From JACOTK01 sp963743945 (lineage in GTDB: Bacteria; Actinomycetota; Acidimicrobiia; Acidimicrobiales; CADCSY01): a DNA stretch of 64,000 nt. Below are positions 46,093 through 54,606 of the stretch, piece after piece. The stretch covers positions 124,001-188,000 of the forward strand of contig CAVURO010000001.1 in the NCBI GenBank assembly GCA_963743945.1. The letters run 5' to 3'. Position 1 is the stretch's first letter; every line of letters begins with the position of its first letter. The notes beneath the pieces are model-generated. The model was not told where the DNA came from. It did not search any database and was given only the letters and a program-made list of their open reading frames with translations. The position numbers were made by a program, and so were the translations under genes.

Positions 46093-46094
46093 GA

Positions 46095-46928
46095 TCAGGC
46101 TCCGTGCCGACGTCGGGCCTCATCGACGACCGTGACAAGAAGGCCCACCCGGTCGGAATCGTGCCCGGGCGCATCGGGTGCTCCCGGGCGCCTCAGGTGG
46201 ACAAGGAACTCCACGTTTCCGTCTGCTCCGGTGATGGGCGAAACCATGACCCCCATCATGACCGCTCCCGACTCCTCGCCGGCGGCTACGACCTCGTCGA
46301 GCACCCGTCGCCAGACCTCGGGATCACGCACGACGCCCTTGCCACGCGACGCCTCCCGTCGCCCCGCCTCGAACTGCGGCTTCACCAGGAGCACGAGCTC
46401 CGATCCGGGATCGGCGTCGAGCAGCCCCACGAGAGCGGGAAGCACCACCCGAAGCGAGATGAAGGAAAGATCGGCCACGACCAGGGAGCACGATCCTCCG
46501 ATGCGCTCGGGTACGAGGCTGCGGATGTTGGTTCGCTCCAGATTGGTGACGCGAGGGTCGCTCCGGAGGCGCTCGTGCAGTTGGCCGTAGCCGACGTCGA
46601 CGGCGACCACCTCGGATGCCCCCCTCTGCAGGAGGCAGTCGGTGAAGCCCCCCGTCGAGGCCCCGGCATCCAGGCAACGCCGACCGGCGGCGGCGACCGA
46701 GAAGGAATCGAGCGCCGCATCGAGCTTCACGCCGCCTCGACCGACGAATCGCGCCGGTGGGCCCTGGAGCTCGATCGGCTCGCCCGCACCCACGAGGTGA
46801 GCCGCCTTCGTCGCCGGCGCGCCCTTGACCAACACCAACCCCGCAGCCACCTGGATCTGCGCCTGCTCCCGACTGGGAGCCAGCCCCCGGCGAACCATCT
46901 CGAGGTCGAGTCGGCGCCGGGTCGTCAC
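46095..46928 (-). CDS. tlyA: TlyA-family rRNA methyltransferase
   Basis: A 277-residue protein with an S4 RNA-binding domain (1-60: RRRLDLEMVRRGLAPSREQA) and an FtsJ-type methyltransferase domain (LDAGASTGGFTDCLLQRGA, VVADLSFISLRVVLPA, LVKPQFEAGRR). TlyA 2'-O-methylates 16S and/or 23S rRNA cytidines. GTG 46928 is preferred, since GGTGGG lies just before it; GTG 46949 is an alternative. First gene of the tlyA-nadK-recN/steA-steB operon, divergent from the rhomboid gene. Confidence 0.92.
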   Translation of the reverse strand: MTTRRRLDLEMVRRGLAPSREQAQIQVAAGLVLVKGAPATKAAHLVGAGEPIELQGPPARFVGRGGVKLDAALDSFSVAAAGRRCLDAGASTGGFTDCLLQRGASEVVAVDVGYGQLHERLRSDPRVTNLERTNIRSLVPERIGGSCSLVVADLSFISLRVVLPALVGLLDADPGSELVLLVKPQFEAGRREASRGKGVVRDPEVWRRVLDEVVAAGEESGAVMMGVMVSPITGADGNVEFLVHLRRPGAPDAPGHDSDRVGLLVTVVDEARRRHGA

Positions 46929-46975
46929 AAGCCCACCAGGGTACTTCACCTACCCCGGCCTCTAGGATCGAGAAC

Positions 46976-47773
46976 GTGATCCCTCTGCGCGACCGCAATC
47001 CGACGCGCAGGACCCCTGTCATCACGCTTGCCCTGATCGCGCTGAACGTTGCGGTGTACCTCTTCGTTCAGCCGCAGGGGCTCGATCTGCTCAACCGGGA
47101 TTCGGGGGGCGACATCGATTCATCGGTCGCAAGGTTCAACTTCGAGCACGCGGCGATTCCCTGCGAGATCACCACGGGCAGGCCCCTCTCGCCCGAGCAG
47201 CTCGCGCTCACCATCAACCCCGGCCTGCTCGACGTGTCCGCCTGCAAGCCTCCCGCTCAGAGCGATCCGATCTTTCCGGACAAGCCCGTGTTGCTTGCGA
47301 TCGTGTTCTCCATGTTCTTCCACGGCAATCTGCTGCACCTCGGCGGCAACATGTTGTTCCTGTGGATCTTCGGCAACAACATCGAGGATCGTCTCGGCGT
47401 CGCGCGCTACCTCGGCTTCTACCTCCTCGCGGGCCTCGCGGCCACGCTCGCTCACATCGCGGTCCAACCCGACAGCACGGTGCCCATCATCGGCGCCTCA
47501 GGTGCGGTCGCCGGCGTCATGGGCGCGTACCTGGTCTGGTACCCCAACGCCCCCGTGCTGACGGCCTTCGTGTTCCTCTTCATCTTCTTACGCGAGATCG
47601 CGGCCAAGTGGTTGCTGGCGTTCTGGTTCGTCTCGCAGTTCTTCGTCAACCCGAACGAGGGGGTGGCCTGGGCAGCGCATGTGGGGGGCTTCATCTTCGG
47701 CGCGGCGATCGCACTCCTCGCCCGGACGACGGCCATCGCCCGCAACTCGAACCGGGGCGCCTCGTTTCCCTGA
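46976..47773 (+). CDS. Rhomboid-family intramembrane serine protease
   Basis: A 265-residue membrane protease. The catalytic serine is S175 in IIGASGAVAGVMGAY and the histidine H235 in AAHVGGFIFGAAIAL; HLGGNMLFLWIFGNN carries the helix-2 His/Asn signature. Six hydrophobic helices fit the basic rhomboid core, with a 60-residue loop between helices 1 and 2. The start is GTG 46976. The 3' end, including the stop, lies in duplicated sequence. Confidence 0.93.
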   Translation: MIPLRDRNPTRRTPVITLALIALNVAVYLFVQPQGLDLLNRDSGGDIDSSVARFNFEHAAIPCEITTGRPLSPEQLALTINPGLLDVSACKPPAQSDPIFPDKPVLLAIVFSMFFHGNLLHLGGNMLFLWIFGNNIEDRLGVARYLGFYLLAGLAATLAHIAVQPDSTVPIIGASGAVAGVMGAYLVWYPNAPVLTAFVFLFIFLREIAAKWLLAFWFVSQFFVNPNEGVAWAAHVGGFIFGAAIALLARTTAIARNSNRGASFP

Positions 47774-47814
47774 GGTCCCGCGGCCCTGAGGTCCCGAGGT
47801 CCTGAGGTCCTGAG
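47768..47814. repeat. Short repeats over the rhomboid stop codon
   Basis: ccctgaggtcccg occurs at 47768-47780 and again at 47784-47796, followed by two copies of aggtcctg (47797-47812). The first copy contains the rhomboid stop (TGA 47771-47773). The rest of the convergent gap to 47869 shows no gene. Confidence 0.85.
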
Positions 47815-47869
47815 AACCAGAGCCCGGATCGGATTGCCGCCCGCAGGGCTCACCGGCTGACTCGGAAGC

Positions 47870-48643
47870 TCAGGGCCCCGTGGCCGCATCGGCGACCGCC
47901 CGGAGGTCCGCACAGACCAGATCTGCCATGGGGTCGGTGGGAAGGTCCTCGGGACCGGTGACGCCACTCAACACCAGCACGAAGTCGCCTTGGAGCGTGC
48001 GGGCGAGACGGCCGTCGGTCGACGCACGATCACCGACGACGCCAATGCGCCCTTCGCCCAGCATGGAGCGCACCAGATCGGCCATCGGTGCGTACGGCTT
48101 GCCGGCGATCTCGGGAGCAACGCCCGCCGCCGTCGCCACTGCCGCCAGGATGGCGCCCCCTCCGGGAATCGGCCCTGCGGGCGTGGGGTACGTGGGGTCG
48201 TCGTTGGCGCCGATGAGGCGTGCCCCGCCGTCGACGGCGCGATGGGCAATCCGGAGTCGTTCGTAGTCGAAGTCCGTGTGGAACCCGACGACAACCGCAT
48301 CGGGGCGTCCATCGGTCACGACCGAGACCCCACGAGCCTCGAGCGCCTCGACGACACCCGGGCCTGCGCATGCCATGGCCGACATGCCCGGCTCCAACAT
48401 CGATGCGGCCGCCTGCGCCGAGGTGACCACGTCACCCACGGCCGGCATCCCGAACGAAGCCAACCTGGCCTCGAGCTCGCCGATCGGAGGAGCGGAGTTG
48501 TTGGTGGCAAAGATCACCCTCGCCCCCGAGCCCCGCAGCCGCATCACCGCCTCGGGCGCCCCCGGGATCGGCCGGCCCGCGAGCCAGACAACCCCGTCGA
48601 GATCGAGGACCCAGCTCGCCACGGGCGGGTCAAGCCGATACAT
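47870..48643 (-). CDS. HAD-IIA (NagD-like) phosphatase
   Basis: A 257-residue haloacid-dehalogenase-type phosphatase. Motif I is WVLDLDGVVW (D14, D16), motif II FATNNSA, and motif IV VGDRASTDGRLARTL; the large cap between motifs II and III marks class IIA. In M. tuberculosis Rv1692, near tlyA, has been described as a glycerol-3-phosphate phosphatase; the neighbourhood here (tlyA, TPR protein) supports an orthologous role. Substrate is inferred. Confidence 0.9.
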   Translation of the reverse strand: MYRLDPPVASWVLDLDGVVWLAGRPIPGAPEAVMRLRGSGARVIFATNNSAPPIGELEARLASFGMPAVGDVVTSAQAAASMLEPGMSAMACAGPGVVEALEARGVSVVTDGRPDAVVVGFHTDFDYERLRIAHRAVDGGARLIGANDDPTYPTPAGPIPGGGAILAAVATAAGVAPEIAGKPYAPMADLVRSMLGEGRIGVVGDRASTDGRLARTLQGDFVLVLSGVTGPEDLPTDPMADLVCADLRAVADAATGP

Positions 48644-48717
48644 GGCGCCACACGCTATCGCCGTGCGTCTCCTCGACCCTCAGCCGGTCGCCTTCCCGCC
48701 TGACCCCGAAAACGGCA

Positions 48718-48744
48718 AAGCCGCCGGCACGAGGCCGACGGCTT
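48718..48744 (-). terminator. Terminator of the cold-shock gene
   Basis: On the minus strand, aagccgtcgg and ccggcggctt form a hairpin with one mismatch, 20 bases after the csp stop, followed by tttgccgtttt. This fits factor-independent termination. Confidence 0.75.
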
Positions 48745-48763
48745 GTACCCAAATGCTGAAAGC

Positions 48764-48964
48764 TCAGATGACGCGAACGTTCTGGGCCTCTTCACCCTTG
48801 CGGCCGGGGGCCACGTCGAACTCGACCCTCTGACCCTCGTCGAGCGACTTGTATCCATCACCCTGAATGTTGGAGTAGTGAACGAACACATCGTCGCCAC
48901 CCTCCCGGGAGATGAAGCCGAAACCCTTTTCACTGTTGAAAAACTTGACCGTGCCTTGTGCCAC
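48764..48964 (-). CDS. Cold-shock protein
   Basis: A 66-residue single OB-fold RNA chaperone. RNP1 is KGFGFIS and RNP2 VFVHYSN. The length and sequence are typical of the constitutive or cold-induced Csp family. It is monocistronic: terminator at 48718-48744, and divergent from the 2-hydroxyacid dehydrogenase gene with about 105 bases between, which must hold its promoter and leader. Confidence 0.96.
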   Translation of the reverse strand: MAQGTVKFFNSEKGFGFISREGGDDVFVHYSNIQGDGYKSLDEGQRVEFDVAPGRKGEEAQNVRVI

Positions 48965-49070
48965 AACAACTCATTTCATCTTCGGCGCACCCCTGTGGCA
49001 CGACCATCGGGTCAAGGATAGGCCTTTCGGCGACGTTCTGCTGTCATGTTGCGCCGATTAGCCTGTTTTG

Positions 49071-49988
49071 ATGCCCGACGCCCCCCGTGTGAGTCTTGCG
49101 CCGGAAGGGATTCGCCCCTTTCTGAAGGACGCCATCGTGGCCGGGGGTGGGGTGGTTTCGGACCCCGAGCAGGCTGACGCGATCATCTGGGCCGACCCTT
49201 CGGACCCGGCCGGGCTGCGCCGCCTGCTCGACCGGAGCCCCACGGTGCAATGGGTGCAGCTCCCCTGGGCGGGCGTCGAACCCTACGTCGGCGTGCTCGA
49301 CCACGATCACATCTGGACCGCCGGCAAGGGCGTCTACGCCGAGGAGGTCGCCGAGCACGCCCTCGGACTGGCTCTTGGGGCGATGCGCAACATCGGCGCC
49401 TACGCACGCTCGCAGACCTGGGGCCCGCCGGCGGGCGTCAGCCTCCACGGGGCGCGGGTCACGATCCTCGGAGCGGGAGGCATCGCCGAGTCGCTTGTTC
49501 GACTGTTGAGCCCCTTCGACTGCCAGGTCACGGTGGTGCGACGCCGGGCGATGACGTTCCCCGGCGTCGCGCGAACCGCTCGACGCGAAGAGCTCCCGTC
49601 CATCCTGCCCGACACCGATCTGTTGGTGCTCGCGCTTGCGCTGACTCCCGAGACCCTCCACATCATCGATCACGAGACGCTCGCCATGATGTCGAGGCAT
49701 GCCTGGCTGGTGAACGTCGCGAGGGGCCGGCACGTGGTGACCGCTGATCTGGTGGCCGCTCTCGATGCCGGCGCCATCGCCGGAGCCGCCCTCGATGTCA
49801 CCGATCCCGAACCCCTGCCCGACGGCCATCCCCTCTGGAGCAACCCCCGGTGCATCATCACGCCCCATGTCGCCAACACGCCCGAGATGGCCAAACCCGT
49901 GCTCATGCGACGAGTGAGCGAGAACGTGCGCCGCTTCGCTGCGGGAGAACCGTTGCTCGGCGTCGTGGATGTCGACGCGGGGTACTGA
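49071..49988 (+). CDS. D-isomer-specific 2-hydroxyacid dehydrogenase family protein
   Basis: A 305-residue NAD(P)-dependent oxidoreductase. The Rossmann motif is VTILGAGGIAESL; the catalytic Arg is in LVNVARGRHVVT, the Glu in VTDPEPLPDGHP and the His in ITPHVANTP. The N-terminal catalytic half is short, as in the phosphoglycerate-dehydrogenase-related subgroup without regulatory domain. The substrate is not evident. It is 6 bases ahead of the PHP gene and probably cotranscribed. A TTG one codon upstream (49068) could also start. Confidence 0.9.
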   Translation: MPDAPRVSLAPEGIRPFLKDAIVAGGGVVSDPEQADAIIWADPSDPAGLRRLLDRSPTVQWVQLPWAGVEPYVGVLDHDHIWTAGKGVYAEEVAEHALGLALGAMRNIGAYARSQTWGPPAGVSLHGARVTILGAGGIAESLVRLLSPFDCQVTVVRRRAMTFPGVARTARREELPSILPDTDLLVLALALTPETLHIIDHETLAMMSRHAWLVNVARGRHVVTADLVAALDAGAIAGAALDVTDPEPLPDGHPLWSNPRCIITPHVANTPEMAKPVLMRRVSENVRRFAAGEPLLGVVDVDAGY

Positions 49989-49994
49989 TCCCTC

Positions 49995-51011
49995 ATGGAC
50001 CCACTGTCTGCACTCGAACGGGTCGTCCACCTCCTCGACCGCTCGCTCGCGCCCCAACCCAAGGTTCGCGCCTTTCAGCGTGCGATCGACATCGTCCGCT
50101 CCACGGAGCCGGGGGAGCTGGAGCACCTCCACCGCACGGGCCACCTCACGGACCTGCCGGGGATCGGAAGCTCCACCGGTAGCGTGATCGCCGACGCCCT
50201 CGACGGCCGACCCCCTCGGTATCTCGATGGACTCGAGGCCTCGACGGCGATCCCCGTCGGCGAAGGCGGAGCCATCCGTGCTGCTCTGCGAGGCGACTGC
50301 CACACGCATTCGCTCTGGTCGGACGGAGGCGCTCCGATCGAGAAGATGGCCGAGACGGCTGCGTCCCTCGGACACGAGTACCTGGTGCTCACCGATCACT
50401 CGGCCCGGCTCACCGTCGCCCATGGCCTCGACGTCGAGCGCCTGGCCGAGCAACTCATCGAGATCGACCGCCTCAACGAGTTGCTGCATCCCTTCCGCAT
50501 CCTCACCGGGATGGAGGTCGACATCCTCGAGGACGGAACCCTCGACCTGCCCGAGGAGATGCTCGGCCGCCTCGATGTCGTGGTGGCATCGGTGCACGCC
50601 AAGCTGTCGATGCCCGAGCCGTCGATGACCACGCGCATGCTGCGGGCCGTCGAGAGCCCCCATGTCGATGTCCTCGGCCACTGCACCGGGCGCAAGGTTC
50701 CCGGCCCGGGAGGACGGGGACGTGCGGCATCCGGCTTCGATGCGGCCCGGGTCTTCCGTGCCTGTGAACGCACCGGCACGGCAGTGGAGATCAACTGTCG
50801 GCCCGAGCGCCAGGACCCACCCGATGACCTGTTGGTGCTCGCTCACGAACTCGGCTGCCTCTTCGCCGTGGACTCCGACGCACACGCCCCCGGTCAGCTC
50901 GAATGGCAGCCCTACGGGTGCGACAAGGCCGCCCGGCACGGGGTCGATCCCGAACGCGTCATCAACACCTGGTCGGCCGAAACCCTGATCGAATGGGCCT
51001 CCTCCCGCTGA
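49995..51011 (+). CDS. Helix-hairpin-helix plus PHP-domain phosphoesterase (PolX-like without polymerase)
   Basis: A 338-residue protein. The first 85 residues resemble the helix-hairpin-helix part of PolX (FQRAIDIVRS, LTDLPGIGSSTGSVIADAL). The rest is a PHP domain with metal ligands in GDCHTHSLWSDGG, LTDHSARL, GMEVDIL, SVHAKL, HCTGRK and DSDAHAPGQ. The nucleotidyltransferase palm of family X polymerases is missing, so this is a nuclease or phosphatase that probably binds DNA. It follows the dehydrogenase gene by 6 bases. Confidence 0.87.
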   Translation: MDPLSALERVVHLLDRSLAPQPKVRAFQRAIDIVRSTEPGELEHLHRTGHLTDLPGIGSSTGSVIADALDGRPPRYLDGLEASTAIPVGEGGAIRAALRGDCHTHSLWSDGGAPIEKMAETAASLGHEYLVLTDHSARLTVAHGLDVERLAEQLIEIDRLNELLHPFRILTGMEVDILEDGTLDLPEEMLGRLDVVVASVHAKLSMPEPSMTTRMLRAVESPHVDVLGHCTGRKVPGPGGRGRAASGFDAARVFRACERTGTAVEINCRPERQDPPDDLLVLAHELGCLFAVDSDAHAPGQLEWQPYGCDKAARHGVDPERVINTWSAETLIEWASSR

Positions 51012-51082
51012 CAGGATCCTGACGGTACCGGAAGGGCACCTGCCCGGACGCTCGACCCCGCGGACGCCCTACAAAGACCGCA

Positions 51083-52166
51083 CTAGAAGCAGGGAAGGCC
51101 GGGTATGCATACCACCTGCAGCGTGATCGTCTGCGTCAGAGGGGCCGAGGTCGATCCGAGGTGAGTCGACGATCCACCGTAGACCGCCAGCAGCGAATGG
51201 GTTCCCTGGCCAAGTCCTGAGGTGGCGAACCGGGCCACACCGTTGGTGAGGGTGGCGGTGGTCAAGAGTGTGGTTCCGTCGTAGAACTTCACTTCCCCCG
51301 TCGGCGGGCCCACCACGGCACTGACCGACGCGCTCAACGTGACTGTCGAACCCACGAACGCGGGATTTGCACTTGTCTCGAGGGTGGTCTGCGTCGAGAA
51401 CATGTCGTCGTTGAGGATCGTGCCCGTGCCGACTGCTGCGGCCCAACCCGGCATTGCTCGGCGCCGACAACAAGATCCCGAAGGTCTCCGGTGTCTCCCC
51501 GACCGCATCGCGGGCCACGTTCACCGTCACGTACTTCTGGGACTGTCCCGGCAGAAAGGTCACGGTGCCCGACGATGAGGCGAAATCGGAACCGATCGAG
51601 GCCGACTGCGCCACCAGGGCGTACTTCACCGTGGTGCTCAACAGCGCTGCCCTGTTCAACGTCACCGGAAATTGCAGCACCGTTGCCGATCCCGAATCAC
51701 CCTCGACCACCGATGCGTCACCGACATGCACGTTGCGTGCAGAACTGGAATCATCGTCGAGGATCGAGACGGTGGCGACCGAACGGCCCAAGGTGACCCC
51801 CGGCGTTGGCCCTGCGAGCGTGACCGACAATGCCTCGGTGCCCTCCACCACGGAGTCGGAAGTCAGAACAATGCTGATCACGGCTGACGTCTTTCCTGCC
51901 GCGACGTTCACGGTTCCCGTCTTGGCGGTGTAGTCGCTCCCCGCCAGGGCGGACTGGTTACCGGTGGTATAGCCGACGCTCACCGTGGCTGAGGAGGGGT
52001 CGGAAAGCGTGACGGTGAGCTGCGCGGCCCGCGTTCCACCGGTGCCCTCGATGATGGCCACATCACCAATGGCAAGTCGTGGGGTCGCTGCGGCTCCCAC
52101 CGGGGCGGTTCCCCAGAACAACGCAGCAGTCATGCCGGCTACGACGATTGCCCCAACACGCCTCAT
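51083..52166 (-). pseudogene. Secreted Calx-beta / Ig-like surface protein, frameshifted
   Basis: The N-terminal part, from ATG 52166 (AAGGGAG five bases before), has a signal peptide (about 8-30) and two Calx-beta units (VAIIEGTGGTRAAQLTVTL; ASVVEGDSGSATVLQFPVTL). After SAPSNAGLG at about 51455 the frame turns into low-quality Arg/His-rich sequence, while the conserved continuation VGTGTILNDD, an Ig-like domain (STVTLSASVSAVVGPPTGEV) and the C-terminus VCIPGLPCF run in the +1 frame to a stop at 51083. One extra base or two missing bases near 51431-51445 explain this. It is either a real inactivation or an assembly error; the first frame alone would end at 51069. Function would be surface adhesion or calcium binding. 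Confidence 0.8.
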
Positions 52167-52294
52167 CATGGCTCCCTTGTTCTGCACGCGGGCCCAGCGC
52201 CCGTGGTGCGACCGGGAGCCTAACGACGCCCCGTTCGTGGCACAAACCGGGACACGGGGCTGCAGTGGACGCGGCCCATTAGGCTGGATCGTCC

Positions 52295-53539
52295 ATGCCT
52301 GACTTCCAGCCGTTTCACGGGCTTCGTTACGACGAGGCCATCGACATGAATGCCACCTGTGCGCCACCCTATGACGTGATCGGCGACGCGGAGCGAGCCG
52401 GCCTCGCCGCGCGGACGCCCTACAACGTGGTGCACATCGACCTGCCCATCCCCGATGCAGACGATGCGCCCGGCGCCACGCCGGAGGACCCCTACCACCG
52501 CTCGGCTCGACTGCTGGGCGAATGGCAGGAGGACCGGGTTCTGGTCACCGACGAGGAGGCCGGTTTCTACGTCTACCGTATGGGCTTTCACGACGAGCAC
52601 GGACGGGCCCGCCAGACCACGGGGGTCATCGGGGCGTTGACGCTCAGCCCACCGGGCGAGGGCCAGATCCTCCCCCACGAGCAGACCACCCCGAAGGCCA
52701 AGAGCGACCGGCTGGACCTCCTCCGGGCGACCCACGCGAACCTCTCGCCCATCTGGGGGCTCTCGCTTGCCGAGGGCCTCACGGATCTGTGTGAGGTTCC
52801 CGGCCCGCCCGTTGCCCGCGCGACCGATGCGCAGGGGGTCCATCACCGCCTCTGGAGGGTCACGTCACCGGCGATCGTCGAGGCCATCGGACAGGCCGTC
52901 TCCTCGACACCGATCGTGCTCGCCGACGGCCATCACCGATTCGAGACATCGTTGGCCTACCGCGACGAACGTCGGGCGGCAGCCAACGGCGCCGGTGGCG
53001 CCTATGACGCCACGATGGCACTGGTGATCGAGCTCACCGACCGGGAGATCTCGGTCCAGGCCATTCATCGACTCTTTCGTGGGCTCCCGGTTGCCAAGCG
53101 GTCCTCCGACGCTGTCGTGAGCGCGCTCGAACCCTGGTTCGACGCATTCGACGCCGGCGCCGGCTCAACCGACCTGCTCGCACGCATGGATGACGCGGGC
53201 GCGCTCGGTCTGGTCATGCCAAACGGACAGGCATGGTTGCTGCGTCCACGACCGGGCGCCTTTCCCGACGGCACACCCGACCTCGATTCGGCGCGGCTCC
53301 AGGTCGCTGCCTCGGCAGCGTTTCAAGAAGCCGAGGTCACCTGGCAGCATGGCGTGGAGCACGTCCTGGCCCGTGTCGCCGACATGGCCGAGGATTTCGA
53401 CTTCGGGGTGCTGCTGCGCCCTGTCGGCATCGCCCAGATTGCGGCATGCGCTCACGGTGGTGCGCGTATGCCGCCGAAATCGACGTACTTCTACCCCAAG
53501 CCACTGACGGGCATGGTGTTCCGCTCGCTCGACCGTTGA
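52295..53539 (+). CDS. DUF1015 family protein
   Basis: A 414-residue protein of the DUF1015 family. Landmarks are CAPPYDVI near the start, NVVHIDLP, ILPHEQTTPKAKSDRLDLLRAT, LADGHHRFETSLAYRDE and the C-terminal PPKSTYFYPKPLTGMVFR. The family is widespread, cytosolic and biochemically uncharacterised as far as I know. It is divergent from the Calx-beta gene and convergent with korB; its stop codon lies in a 17-base duplication. Confidence 0.88.
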   Translation: MPDFQPFHGLRYDEAIDMNATCAPPYDVIGDAERAGLAARTPYNVVHIDLPIPDADDAPGATPEDPYHRSARLLGEWQEDRVLVTDEEAGFYVYRMGFHDEHGRARQTTGVIGALTLSPPGEGQILPHEQTTPKAKSDRLDLLRATHANLSPIWGLSLAEGLTDLCEVPGPPVARATDAQGVHHRLWRVTSPAIVEAIGQAVSSTPIVLADGHHRFETSLAYRDERRAAANGAGGAYDATMALVIELTDREISVQAIHRLFRGLPVAKRSSDAVVSALEPWFDAFDAGAGSTDLLARMDDAGALGLVMPNGQAWLLRPRPGAFPDGTPDLDSARLQVAASAAFQEAEVTWQHGVEHVLARVADMAEDFDFGVLLRPVGIAQIAACAHGGARMPPKSTYFYPKPLTGMVFRSLDR

Positions 53540-53568
53540 GCGGCACGGCGCCGCTCGACCGCTGAGCG
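53526..53568. repeat. 17-bp duplication copying the DUF1015 stop codon
   Basis: cgctcgaccgttgagcg at 53526-53542 holds the TGA stop (53537-53539); a second copy with one change (t to c) lies at 53552-53568. Sequence between the copies is cggc-rich filler of 9 bases. Confidence 0.85.
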
Positions 53569-53583
53569 CCCGGTCGAAGATCT

Positions 53584-54606
53584 CTACACCTCCCAGGTGC
53601 CGCCCGAGCGAAGCAGCTGAGCAAGGTCGCCCTCGCCACGCCGGGCCCGAGCGGCGGCCACCTGATCAGCCACCCCTTCGGCGTACTCCGCTCGCTCGAC
53701 CGCGCGAAAGACGCCGATGGGCGTGGGCATGCTCGGTCCGGTTGCGAGACGGGACAGCGCAAACGCCAACGTCGGGTCGGGGCGAGCCTCATCGTGCACC
53801 AGCAGCGCTTCCTCGCCGACGTCCGCCGTCGCGGCGATGCCGGCACGACCCTGCGTGTCGAGCACCACGCCGAGCTCGCCATCGCTGCCGAAGCGAATGG
53901 GCTTGCCATGCTCGAGGGGGATCAGGTTGGCATCGCGGTTGGCCTTGGCGGTGATGCCCTCGAAGGCGCCGTCGTTGAACACGTTGCAGTTCTGGTAGAT
54001 CTCCACAAACGAGGCGCCCTTGTGCGCGTGCGCCCGCCGGAAGGTCTCCATCATGTGCGCCCGGTCGAGATCATGGGTCCGTGCCACAAAGGTCGCCTCG
54101 GCGCCGAGGGCAAGGCTGATCGGATTGAACGGGTGGTCCAGCGAGCCGAACGGGGTCGACTTGGTGATCTTGCCCTCCTCGCTGGTTGGTGAATACTGGC
54201 CCTTCGTCAGCCCGTAGATCTGGTTGTTGAACATGAGGATCGTCAGGTTCACGTTGCGACGCAGTGCGTGGATGAGATGGTTGCCTCCGATCGAGAGTCC
54301 ATCGCCGTCGCCGGTGATGACCCACACGTCCAGATCGGGACGGGCCACCGCGAGCCCGGTCGCGACGGCCGGTGCCCGTCCGTGGATCGAATGCATGCCG
54401 TAGGTGTTCATGTAATAGGGGAAGCGGCTCGAACAGCCGATCCCCGAGACGAAGACGGTGTTCTCGCGGCGCACACCAAGCTCGGGCATGAGCAGCTGGA
54501 CAGCCGTCAGGATGGAGTAGTCACCACACCCCGGGCACCAACGCACCTCTTGATCACCCGACCAGTCCTTGCGGGACGTGACCGGAATGACGGCAGTGTC
54601 AGCCAT
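53584..54606 (-). CDS. korB: 2-oxoacid:ferredoxin oxidoreductase, beta subunit
   Basis: A 340-residue thiamine-diphosphate subunit. The N-terminal cysteine motif WCPGCGDYS and the GCSSR cysteine bind the iron-sulfur cluster; ITGDGDGLSIGGNH and FNNQIYGLTKGQYSPTS bind TPP and magnesium. With KorA it oxidises 2-oxoglutarate (or another 2-oxoacid) with CoA to acyl-CoA, reducing ferredoxin. The ATG overlaps the korA stop by 8 bases. M. tuberculosis has the same two-subunit enzyme (Rv2454c-Rv2455c). Confidence 0.94.
   Translation of the reverse strand: MADTAVIPVTSRKDWSGDQEVRWCPGCGDYSILTAVQLLMPELGVRRENTVFVSGIGCSSRFPYYMNTYGMHSIHGRAPAVATGLAVARPDLDVWVITGDGDGLSIGGNHLIHALRRNVNLTILMFNNQIYGLTKGQYSPTSEEGKITKSTPFGSLDHPFNPISLALGAEATFVARTHDLDRAHMMETFRRAHAHKGASFVEIYQNCNVFNDGAFEGITAKANRDANLIPLEHGKPIRFGSDGELGVVLDTQGRAGIAATADVGEEALLVHDEARPDPTLAFALSRLATGPSMPTPIGVFRAVERAEYAEGVADQVAAARARRGEGDLAQLLRSGGTWEV

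Noticed and set aside
49044..50939. A 631-codon open frame on the minus strand
   Set aside because: It lies opposite the dehydrogenase and PHP genes, both of which have clear catalytic motifs on the plus strand.
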